This document shows, piece by piece, positions 8,501 to 14,392 of a stretch of 14,508 nucleotides of DNA (positions are counted from its first letter, which is position 1; every line of letters begins with the position of its first letter). This DNA comes from Prevotellaceae bacterium. GTDB taxonomy: Bacteria; Bacteroidota; Bacteroidia; Bacteroidales; UBA932. The translations under genes were made by a program, and so were the position numbers. The notes below the pieces were generated by a model. That model had not been told where the DNA came from and ran no database searches. It was given only the letters and a program-made list of their open reading frames with translations. The stretch covers positions 1 through 14,508 of the forward strand of contig JAITOP010000105.1 in the NCBI GenBank assembly GCA_031289895.1. Direction: 5' to 3'.

Positions 8501-9346
8501 ATCTACGTGTTTTGGTTCTATTATTGTTTCGCGGTCGATAACTACTTCGTTGCGTTCAATAGATACAACTTCACCTGTATCTTCGTCAACGAAATCTTCA
8601 ACCCACGATTTAAGCACACGTGCAACAAGACGGCGACCAACTACATTTTTGATATTAACATTGGTTACTTCTATTTCATCGGCAAGGTCAAATATTTCAA
8701 GAATATCTTTGTCCGACTCGAAACCTATGGCGCGCAACAGTGTTGTTACCGGAAGTTTCTTTTTGCGGTCGATATATGCATACATAACGTTGTTGATGTC
8801 AGTTGCAAATTCAATCCACGAGCCTTTGAACGGGATAATTCTTGCCGAATATAATTTTGTTCCGTTAGCATGAATGCTTTGTCCGAAGAACATACCCGGC
8901 GAGCGATGTAACTGCGATACAACAACACGTTCTGCTCCGTTTATCACAAATGTTCCTTGTGCTGTCATATACGGAATCATTCCCAGATATACGTCTTGTA
9001 TTACCATATCAAAATCTTCATGCTCGGGGTCGGTGCAATACAGTTTCAGTTTCGCTTTTAGCGGAACGCTGTATGTTAACCCTCTGTCGAGACATTCTTC
9101 GATTGTATAACGAGGAGGGTCGATAAAATAATCAATAAACTCTAAAACAAAATTGTTTCGAGTATCTGTTATTGGAAAATTATCTTGAAAGACTTTAAAA
9201 AGTCCTTCATTTCTCCTGTTTTCCGGTGTTGTTTCCAATTGGAAAAAATCCTTAAACGATTTTAACTGTATTTCCAGAAAATCAGGATATGGAAATTGAA
9301 CTTTCGACGATGCGAAATTTATTCTGTTTGTTTTATTCTGAGGCAT
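5531..9346 (-). CDS. rpoB: DNA-directed RNA polymerase subunit beta
   Basis: This is the second large catalytic subunit, 1271 residues from the ATG at 9346. The N-terminus [15 protein letters not shown] matches the Bacteroides start pattern. The frame stays open further upstream to a TTG at 9385, but that codon lies in the T run of the spacer hairpin, so I prefer the ATG. The rifampicin pocket is intact: [12 protein letters not shown] is followed by [13 protein letters not shown], with Asp476, His486 and Ser491 at the positions of E. coli Asp516, His526 and Ser531. Other signatures are [28 protein letters not shown] and the C-terminal [20 protein letters not shown]. It assembles with RpoC and alpha into the polymerase core. 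It is 106 bases downstream of rplL. Confidence 0.98.
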   Translation of the reverse strand: [1271 protein letters not shown]

Positions 9347-9383
9347 TTTTTTTGAAATTTTTTTCAATAAACTTTTTAACGAC

Positions 9384-9419
9384 AAAAAGGCTTAGAACCC
9401 TTTTACAAGGTTCTAAACC
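9384..9419 (-). terminator. Terminator-like hairpin between rplL and rpoB
   Basis: On the transcript strand GGTTTAGAACC (9419-9409) pairs with GGTTCTAAGCC (9399-9389), 11 bp with one G.U, around a 9-base loop. TTTTTG follows (9388-9383). This has the form of an intrinsic terminator with a short U tract. Since rpoB and rpoC must be expressed, partial read-through (attenuation) or RNA processing is more likely than full termination. E. coli also has an attenuator and an RNase III site in the rplL-rpoB spacer, which makes a functional role plausible. The function is inferred. Confidence 0.55.
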
Positions 9420-9452
9420 TAAAATAAAAGCCCGACTAAGCGGAGATTAAGT

Positions 9453-9824
9453 TTATTTAATTTCAACTTCTCCGCCTGCTTCTTCTATTTGACCTTTGAT
9501 TTGTTCTGCATCACTTTTTGCAATTTTTTCTTTAATTGCTTTTGGTGCAGCATCAACCAATTCTTTAGCTTCTTTCAGTCCAAGACCGGTAATATCTTTT
9601 ACAAGTTTCACAATTTGTAGTTTTGCCTGCCCGGCTGCTTTTAAAATTACGTCAAATTCGGTTTGCTCGGCAACTGGTGCATCTGCTGCAACAGGTGCAG
9701 CAACAGCAACTGCTGCAGCCGCAGGTTCAATACCGTACTCTTCTTTTAAAATGTTTGCAAGTTCTTGAACTTCTTTAACAGATAGATTTACTAACTCTTC
9801 TGCAAATTTTTTAATATCTGCCAT
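9453..9824 (-). CDS. rplL: 50S ribosomal protein bL12 (L7/L12)
   Basis: This is the mobile stalk protein of the large subunit, 123 residues, normal for the family. Residues 1-32 form the N-terminal dimerisation region that docks on L10. The Ala/Pro/Val-rich hinge covers about 34-52. The C-terminal domain, which recruits and activates translational GTPases such as EF-Tu and EF-G, begins at EFDVIL (56-61). It includes the conserved helix region KLVKDITGLGLKEAKELVD and ends GGEVEIK. The ATG is preceded by an A-rich leader without a Shine-Dalgarno sequence. It lies 48 bases after rplJ, in the usual rplJ-rplL pair. Confidence 0.97.
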   Translation of the reverse strand: MADIKKFAEELVNLSVKEVQELANILKEEYGIEPAAAAVAVAAPVAADAPVAEQTEFDVILKAAGQAKLQIVKLVKDITGLGLKEAKELVDAAPKAIKEKIAKSDAEQIKGQIEEAGGEVEIK

Positions 9825-9872
9825 TTTTTATTTTTTTAAATTATTAATAATTTCGTTTGTTTTTTATTCTTT

Positions 9873-10394
9873 TTATTCTGTTTTTTCAGACAATGTTTTC
9901 ACTATGCCTGCCAATTTACCTCCGGCTGACTGTAATGCCGATATGACATTCTTAGCCGGTGATAGTAACATTCCAACAATCTCGCCGACAAGTTCGTCGT
10001 GAGATTTGATGTGTATCAATGCATCAAGATTATTTTCTCCTATAAACAGACATTCTTGTACATAAGCGCCTTTCAATACCGGTTTGCCGTGCTTTTTGCC
10101 AAATTCTTCAATTAATTTGGCTGGTGCGTTTGGCGTATCGGTTATCATTATTGATGTAGGTCCTTGTAGTATAGAGTATAAGTCCGTTTCTGGAAACTCT
10201 TTTTGCTCTAAAGCTTTTTTCAGCAGTGTATTTTTTGTTACTATTAGTTTGATGTTTTTTTCAAAACACAATCTGCGTAATTTAGATGTGTTTGCTGCGT
10301 TCAAACCCGAAATATCTGCTACATAGAAGTTAGGAGCTTTATTTAATTCAGCAACTAATCCATTAATTAACGCGCTTTTTTCTTCTTTTCTCAT
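9873..10394 (-). CDS. rplJ: 50S ribosomal protein uL10
   Basis: This is the base of the L12 stalk, 173 residues, typical length. The N-terminal rRNA-binding domain begins MRKEEKSALI. It contains the conserved stretch NFYVADISGLNA (22-33) and the VTKNTLLKKAL segment near 52-62. The C-terminal helix from about residue 133 (DELVGEIVGMLL onward) is where L12 dimers attach. In E. coli the L10-L12 complex represses its own mRNA at a long leader in the rplA-rplJ spacer. Here that spacer is only 12 bases, so a leader of that kind cannot lie there. The start codon is ATG, with no Shine-Dalgarno sequence. Confidence 0.96.
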   Translation of the reverse strand: MRKEEKSALINGLVAELNKAPNFYVADISGLNAANTSKLRRLCFEKNIKLIVTKNTLLKKALEQKEFPETDLYSILQGPTSIMITDTPNAPAKLIEEFGKKHGKPVLKGAYVQECLFIGENNLDALIHIKSHDELVGEIVGMLLSPAKNVISALQSAGGKLAGIVKTLSEKTE

Positions 10395-10406
10395 AATCTG
10401 ATAGGT

Positions 10407-11108
10407 TTAACTTGCGTCACTTATTGTTTTAGGGTCAATAGCCAGTCCACGGCTCATTGTTGATGAAATATATACGCTTTTTACGTATGTACCTTTTGTG
10501 GCTTGTGGTTTCAACTTTACTATGGTATCTAAAAGTTCTTTTGCATTTTCGGCTATTGCCTCCGGGCTGAAAGATACTTTTGCTACCGATGCGTGGATGA
10601 TACCGAATTTATCAACCTTAAAATCTATTTTACCTGCTTTAACTTCTTTTATTGCCTTGCCTACTTCCATTGTAACCGTACCGGTTTTTGGATTAGGCAT
10701 TAATCCCCGAGGTCCCAGAATGCGTCCGAGAGCTCCTACTTTTGCCATCACGCTTGGTGTGCAAATTATTACATCTACATCTGTCCAACCGCCTTTAATC
10801 TTGTCGATATATTCGTCAAGACCAACATATTCGGCGCCTGCCTCTGTTGCTTCTGTTTCTTTATCGGGGGTAACAAGGGCAAGTACTCTCACCTTTTTTC
10901 CCGTACCGTGCGGGAGTGTTACAACGCCTCTGACCATCTGGTTTGCTTTTCGAGGGTCAACGCCAAGACGAACATCCAAATCTATTGATGCGTCAAATTT
11001 TGTATAAGATATTTCTTTCAACAATTTTGCCGCTTCAATTAATTTGTAGCTTTTTTCTGCTTCTATCTTAGCATCGGCTGTTTTTTGATTTTTTGTAAGC
11101 TTACTCAT
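10407..11108 (-). CDS. rplA: 50S ribosomal protein uL1
   Basis: This is the L1-stalk protein, 233 residues, full length. It binds 23S rRNA near the E site and helps release deacylated tRNA. Domain II carries the family signature LGRILGPRGLMPNPKTGTV (127-145). The two-domain pattern is complete, with domain I formed by the N- and C-terminal parts. In many bacteria L1 represses translation of the rplK-rplA mRNA by binding a copy of its rRNA site. I could not identify such a site in the 19-base nusG-rplK spacer. It starts 20 bases after rplK and ends 12 bases before rplJ. Confidence 0.97.
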   Translation of the reverse strand: MSKLTKNQKTADAKIEAEKSYKLIEAAKLLKEISYTKFDASIDLDVRLGVDPRKANQMVRGVVTLPHGTGKKVRVLALVTPDKETEATEAGAEYVGLDEYIDKIKGGWTDVDVIICTPSVMAKVGALGRILGPRGLMPNPKTGTVTMEVGKAIKEVKAGKIDFKVDKFGIIHASVAKVSFSPEAIAENAKELLDTIVKLKPQATKGTYVKSVYISSTMSRGLAIDPKTISDAS

Positions 11109-11128
11109 TTCTTTTCTACATGAAATTT

Positions 11129-11575
11129 TTAGTTTAACGCGGCAGGCATATCACCTGTTACAGTAATACCCATACTTCTTGCTGTTCCTGCAACCATTTT
11201 CATTGCCGATGTAATGGTGAATGCATTTAAATCAGGCATCTTACTTTCGGCAATTGCCTTCACTTGTTCCCATGTAATTTTTGCCACTTTGTTTCTGTTG
11301 GGTTCTGCCGAACCTGACTGTACTTTTGCTGCTTCTTTTAACTGAACTGCTACCGGTGGCTGTTTTACAATAAAATCAAATGACTTGTCGGTGTAAACGG
11401 TGATAATAACAGGTAATATTTTTCCTGCTTTATCTTGGGTTCTTGCATTAAATTGTTTGCAAAATTCCATTATATTCACACCTTTAGAACCTAACGCAGG
11501 ACCCACAGGAGGCGACGGATTAGCGGCTCCTCCCTTAATTTGTAATTTAATTAGTCCAGCAATTTCTTTTGCCAT
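11129..11575 (-). CDS. rplK: 50S ribosomal protein uL11
   Basis: This protein lies at the GTPase-associated centre of the large subunit, 148 residues, slightly longer than the common 141-143. The N-terminal domain has the proline-rich segment PSPPVGPALGSKGVNI, the region that thiostrepton contacts in other bacteria. The C-terminal rRNA-binding domain begins near residue 75 (AVQLKEAAKVQSG) and contains AGTARSMGITV near the end. It is 19 bases downstream of nusG and 20 upstream of rplA, in the standard order. The start is ATG with an A/T-rich leader. Confidence 0.97.
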   Translation of the reverse strand: MAKEIAGLIKLQIKGGAANPSPPVGPALGSKGVNIMEFCKQFNARTQDKAGKILPVIITVYTDKSFDFIVKQPPVAVQLKEAAKVQSGSAEPNRNKVAKITWEQVKAIAESKMPDLNAFTITSAMKMVAGTARSMGITVTGDMPAALN

Positions 11576-11594
11576 TTCTAAAATACTTTATAAT

Positions 11595-12134
11595 TTATTC
11601 TTTTTCTACTTGTACGAAGTTTAGCTCGAGTGGTGTTTTTCGTCCGAAGATTTTTACCATCACTACAAGTTTTTTCTTCTCATCATTTACTTCTTCTATA
11701 GCGCCCGAAAATCCGTTGAAAGGTCCATCTGTAACTTTCACCGGTTCGCCTACCACAAAAGGTATCATTATGTCTTCGCCGTCTAATGCCATTTCATCTA
11801 CTCTGCCTAATATGCGATTAACTTCTGCTTCTCGCAATGGAACAGGGTCGCCTCCTTTTTTTTCGGTAAGAAATCCCGATACATTAGGAATATTACGCAA
11901 AAGGTGTTGCACTTCGCCGGTAAGAACTACTTCTACTAAAACATATCCGGGATAGAATACCCGTTCTTTCAGAATCTTTTTACCGTTTTTTACTTGGTAA
12001 ATTTTTTCTGTAGGAATAAGTACTTGCGAAACATATCCTCTGAAACGTTTTTCGTTTTCAATATATTCTTTCGCTTTCTTTTCTTTCCCGCCCGCAGCTC
12101 TAAGAACATACCATTTTTTTACAGGTTCGTTCAT
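11595..12134 (-). CDS. nusG: Transcription elongation/antitermination factor NusG
   Basis: NusG binds RNA polymerase across the cleft and links it to Rho or to the leading ribosome. The 179-residue protein has the NGN domain from WYVLRAAGGKEKKAKEYIE (8-26) to about 115, including PTEKIYQVKNGKKI and the YPGYVLVEV strand (61-69). The C-terminal KOW domain covers about 126-178 (VGEPVKVTDGPFNGFSGAIEEV). Length and domain order fit a housekeeping NusG rather than the specialised UpxY/LoaP-type paralogues that sit beside polysaccharide or biosynthetic operons, because its neighbours are secE and rplK. It starts 26 bases after secE. Confidence 0.97.
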   Translation of the reverse strand: MNEPVKKWYVLRAAGGKEKKAKEYIENEKRFRGYVSQVLIPTEKIYQVKNGKKILKERVFYPGYVLVEVVLTGEVQHLLRNIPNVSGFLTEKKGGDPVPLREAEVNRILGRVDEMALDGEDIMIPFVVGEPVKVTDGPFNGFSGAIEEVNDEKKKLVVMVKIFGRKTPLELNFVQVEKE

Positions 12135-12160
12135 ATCATTTTTTCCGTTTTTTTATAAAT

Positions 12161-12355
12161 TTATAAATAAAGGTAAACATGTTTCATAACAAATTGAAGA
12201 ATTGAGTCTGCACAAAAGATAACAATCGCAAGCATTAATGATGTCGTCATCACTAATAATGCGCTGCTTTGCAACTCTTTCCACGTTGGCCATGAAACTT
12301 TATTCACAAGCTCTGTGTAGGCGTTTTTTAGATATGTCTTAATTTTCTTTATCAT
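12161..12355 (-). CDS. secE: Protein translocase subunit SecE
   Basis: SecE clamps and stabilises SecY in the inner-membrane translocon. The short form here has 64 residues: an amphipathic N-terminal helix (KKIKTYLKNAYTELVNK), the conserved VSWPTWKEL motif, and a single membrane segment (about SALLVMTTSLMLAIVIF). Most bacteria outside the Proteobacteria have this one-helix form. I chose the ATG at 12355 because it gives the usual start MIKKIKTYL. An in-frame ATG at 12379 would add eight residues (MFANNIIK). Neither start has a Shine-Dalgarno sequence. The gene lies between tRNA-Trp and nusG, its usual partner. Confidence 0.92.
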   Translation of the reverse strand: MIKKIKTYLKNAYTELVNKVSWPTWKELQSSALLVMTTSLMLAIVIFCADSILQFVMKHVYLYL

Positions 12356-12449
12356 TTTAATAATATTATTTGCAAACATCCGATGTGGAAGCCACCGTTA
12401 TTCACTTGTTATTAAATCAATTATTAAATCGTAACTCTTAATAATTTTG

Positions 12450-12520
12450 CAGGGGTGGAGAGATTCGAACTCCCATCAACGGTTTTGGAGACCGCTATTC
12501 TGCCCTTGAACTACACCCCT
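12450..12520 (-). tRNA. tRNA-Trp (anticodon CCA)
   Basis: This is a 71-base cloverleaf with acceptor AGGGGTG/CACCCCT and discriminator G. The D stem is GTTC/GAAT and the anticodon stem GCGGT/ACCGT, with loop CTCCAAA (anticodon at 12486-12488). The T stem is GGGAG/CTCTC around TTCGAAT. The 3' CCA is not encoded, so it must be added by the CCA-adding enzyme. It lies between tuf (46 bases) and secE (94 bases), and is presumably cut out of the common transcript. Confidence 0.97.
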
Positions 12521-12524
12521 AAAC

Positions 12525-12547
12525 TTCGACTATTTTTTATAGCCGAA
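12525..12547 (-). repeat. Hairpin between tuf and tRNA-Trp
   Basis: TTCGACTAT (12525-12533) and ATAGCCGAA (12539-12547) pair over 9 bp with one G.U on the transcript strand, around a 5-base loop. It ends four bases before the tRNA-Trp 5' end. No U run follows. It could guide 5' processing of the tRNA or protect the 3' end of tuf mRNA after cleavage; both are inference. Confidence 0.4.
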
Positions 12548-12566
12548 TGTTTTGGTTATAAATTTA

Positions 12567-13754
12567 TTATTCTAATATCTTAGTGATTTGACCTGCGCCA
12601 ACCGTACGTCCGCCTTCGCGAATTGCAAAGCGTAATCCTTGATTGATAGCAACAGGGTAAATCAATTTTACATTAATAGTTACGTTATCGCCCGGCATTA
12701 CCATTTCTACACCTTCGGGAAGTTGTACTTCGCCTGTTACGTCAAGTGTGCGTAAATAGAATTGTGGACGATATCTGTTGTGGAAAGGAGTGTGGCGTCC
12801 GCCTTCTTCTTTTTTCAACACGTAAATTTCTGCTTCAAACAGTGTGTGTGGTGTAATTGAACCCGGTTTTGCTATTACTTGTCCGCGTTTTACGTCTTTT
12901 TTGTCAATACCGCGAAGCAATAAACCTACGTTATCTCCGGCTTCTCCCGAATCAAGCAGTTTACGGAACATTTCAACACCTGTACAGGTTGTTTTTCTTG
13001 GTTTTTCGCCAAGACCTATGATTTCCATTTCTTCGCCTACTTTAATAACGCCTGTTTCGATACGTCCTGTAGCAACTGTGCCGCGTCCTGTGATTGAGAA
13101 TACGTCTTCTACCGGCATAAGGAACGGTTTTTCGTTTTCACGTTTTGGAATTGGAATATACGAGTCAACGGCATCCATAAGTTCCATAATTTTTTCTTCC
13201 CATTCAGGTTCGCCGTTTAGTCCGCCAAGAGCCGAACCGCGAATTACCGGTGCGTTATCTCCATCGTAGTTGTATTTGTTCAATAAATCACGAACTTCCA
13301 TTTCTACAAGGTCTAACATTTCAGGGTCGTCAACCATGTCGCATTTATTCAAAAATACAACAATTTGAGGTACGTTTACCTGACGAGCCAAAAGTACGTG
13401 TTCGTTTGTTTGAGGCATAGGACCGTCTGTTGCGGCAACAACCAAGATAGCGCCGTCCATTTGTGCTGCTCCTGTTACCATGTTCTTTACATAATCGGCG
13501 TGTCCCGGACAGTCAACGTGTGCATAGTGGCGGGATGCTGTTTGATATTCAACGTGTGCTGTATTAATTGTAATACCACGTTCTTTTTCTTCCGGTGCAT
13601 TGTCGATTTGGTCGAATGTTTTAATTTCTGAAAGACCTTTTTTTGCCAATACCATCGTAATAGCTGCGGTAAGTGTTGTTTTACCGTGGTCAACGTGACC
13701 GATCGTACCAACGTTAACGTGCGGTTTCGACCTGTCGAATTTTTCTTTTGCCAT
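12567..13754 (-). CDS. tuf: Elongation factor Tu
   Basis: This is the GTPase that carries aminoacyl-tRNA to the ribosomal A site, 395 residues, normal for Bacteroidota. The GTP-binding motifs are complete: GHVDHGKT (19-26), RGITI (59-63), DCPGH (81-85), NKCD (136-139) and the SAL motif near 173-175. His84 after the PG is the catalytic histidine of the family. Domain 2 (tRNA acceptor end) and domain 3 (T arm and EF-Ts contact) are complete to the C-terminus AGQITKILE. It follows tRNA-Thr(GGU) by 124 bases, so it is probably co-transcribed with the tRNA genes. Whether the genome has a second tuf copy cannot be told here. Confidence 0.98.
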   Translation of the reverse strand: MAKEKFDRSKPHVNVGTIGHVDHGKTTLTAAITMVLAKKGLSEIKTFDQIDNAPEEKERGITINTAHVEYQTASRHYAHVDCPGHADYVKNMVTGAAQMDGAILVVAATDGPMPQTNEHVLLARQVNVPQIVVFLNKCDMVDDPEMLDLVEMEVRDLLNKYNYDGDNAPVIRGSALGGLNGEPEWEEKIMELMDAVDSYIPIPKRENEKPFLMPVEDVFSITGRGTVATGRIETGVIKVGEEMEIIGLGEKPRKTTCTGVEMFRKLLDSGEAGDNVGLLLRGIDKKDVKRGQVIAKPGSITPHTLFEAEIYVLKKEEGGRHTPFHNRYRPQFYLRTLDVTGEVQLPEGVEMVMPGDNVTINVKLIYPVAINQGLRFAIREGGRTVGAGQITKILE

Positions 13755-13878
13755 AATTTTATTATTTTTTTAACGTTAAAAATATATTAATAATTTATTT
13801 GTTTTCTTCTCCATAATTCTAATGTCTTCATACATCTTTGTTTAATATCCCTTCATTCATTCTTTTTTGCAAGTTTAG

Positions 13879-13950
13879 AGCCGGCGGCGAGAATTGAACT
13901 CGCGACCCCTTCCTTACCAAGGAAGTGCTCTACCCCTGAGCTACGCTGGC
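13879..13950 (-). tRNA. tRNA-Thr (anticodon GGT)
   Basis: This is a 72-base cloverleaf with anticodon stem CTTCC/GGAAG and loop TTGGTAA (anticodon at 13916-13918). The D arm is GCTC/GAGC, the T stem GCGAG/CTCGC around TTCAATT, and the discriminator is T. The acceptor stem GCCAGCG/CGCCGGC has an A.C mismatch at pair 4-69; the other six pairs are Watson-Crick. CCA is not encoded. It is the last tRNA before tuf, as thrT is before tufB in E. coli. Confidence 0.95.
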
Positions 13951-13999
13951 ATGTCACGTTCTTACGTTTTTTATAACAAAAACAGCGACTTTGAATACA

Positions 14000-14007
14000 C
14001 AAAAATA
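14000..14007 (-). promoter_or_regulatory. Possible internal promoter -7 element
   Basis: On the minus strand the bases read TATTTTTG, matching TAnnTTTG, in the 101-base gap between tRNA-Gly and tRNA-Thr(GGU). No TTG or TTTG is seen at the expected distance upstream, so this is a half-site only. If real, it would let tRNA-Thr(GGU) and tuf be transcribed separately from the upstream tRNAs. Confidence 0.2.
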
Positions 14008-14051
14008 AACCCCGATAATCCTAACCTTAGACTCGGAATTCATTGATTTTG

Positions 14052-14124
14052 AGCGGAAGACGAGGTTCGAACTCGCGACCCTTAGCTTGGAAGGCTAATG
14101 CTCTACCAACTGAGCTACTTCCGC
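14052..14124 (-). tRNA. tRNA-Gly (anticodon TCC)
   Basis: This is a 73-base cloverleaf with acceptor GCGGAAG/CTTCCGC, discriminator T, D stem GCTC/GAGC with loop AGTTGGTA, and anticodon stem TTAGC/GCTAA with loop CTTCCAA (anticodon at 14089-14091). The T stem is GCGAG/CTCGT around TTCGAAC, with one G.U. CCA is not encoded. It reads GGA and, by wobble, GGG codons. It lies 8 bases from tRNA-Tyr. Confidence 0.97.
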
Positions 14125-14132
14125 AAATTGCG

Positions 14133-14215
14133 TGGGAGAAGATGGATTCGAACCACCGAAGACGTACGTCAGCAGATTTACAGTCTGCCCCATTTGGCCA
14201 CTCTGGTATTCTCCC
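14133..14215 (-). tRNA. tRNA-Tyr (anticodon GTA)
   Basis: This is an 83-base class II tRNA with acceptor GGGAGAA/TTCTCCC and discriminator A. The 3-bp D stem is CCA/TGG, the anticodon stem GCAGA/TCTGC has loop CTGTAAA (anticodon at 14179-14181), and the long variable arm has stem GACG/CGTC. The T stem is GGTGG/CCATC around TTCGAAT. CCA is not encoded. It follows tRNA-Thr(UGU) after 60 bases of A/T-rich spacer. Confidence 0.97.
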
Positions 14216-14275
14216 TGAAAATTGATATGAGATTTTTAAAAATATTTAACCTTTTTTATCTTTTTCAATTTATCG

Positions 14276-14349
14276 AGCCTCTTGTCGGATTCGAACCAAC
14301 GACCCCGAGATTACAAATCACGTGCTCTGGCCAGCTGAGCTAAAGAGGC
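14276..14349 (-). tRNA. tRNA-Thr (anticodon TGT)
   Basis: This is a 74-base cloverleaf with acceptor GCCTCTT/AAGAGGC and discriminator T, D stem GCTC/GAGC, and T stem GTTGG/CCGAC around TTCGAAT. The anticodon loop is TTTGTAA (anticodon at 14313-14315). The anticodon stem CGTGA/TCTCG contains a T.T mismatch at pair 29-41; the other four pairs are normal. CCA is not encoded. It is the first gene of the transcript that starts near 14387. Confidence 0.95.
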
Positions 14350-14358
14350 TTGTATGCT

Positions 14359-14386
14359 CAAAATTTAAGGTAACCTTAAAATTTTG
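14359..14386 (-). promoter_or_regulatory. Near-perfect palindrome in the leader of the tRNA-tuf transcript
   Basis: The arms 14359-14371 and 14373-14386 pair over 13 bp with one bulged base around the centre GGTAACC. The innermost 8 bp (TTTAAGGT/ACCTTAAA) are perfect, with one central base. The element begins at or just after the predicted start site and ends nine bases before the first tRNA. As DNA it could be an operator; as RNA it could form a 5' hairpin that affects processing or stability. Both roles are inferred. Confidence 0.5.
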
Positions 14387-14392
14387 GAACTG

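Noticed and set aside
9347..9385. N-terminal extension of RpoB from a TTG at 9385
   Set aside because: The TTG falls in the T run of the rplL-rpoB hairpin, and the ATG at 9346 gives the N-terminus and length seen in Bacteroides RpoB.
10498..11007. A 169-residue open frame on the plus strand opposite rplA, and similar ones opposite rpoB (6558-7022) and tuf (12844-13269)
   Set aside because: Each is fully antisense to a certain gene and serine/proline/threonine-rich as expected from a reverse-strand shadow; none resembles a known protein.
12126..12134. Two-codon upstream frame (ATG ATA TGA) overlapping the nusG start
   Set aside because: Such tiny overlaps arise easily by chance in A/T-rich leaders, and nothing supports translation of it.
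13870..13877. TAAACTTG on the minus strand just before tuf as a tuf promoter
   Set aside because: It has one mismatch in the core TTTG, its upstream element would lie inside tRNA-Thr, and no TTTG is present there at the right spacing.
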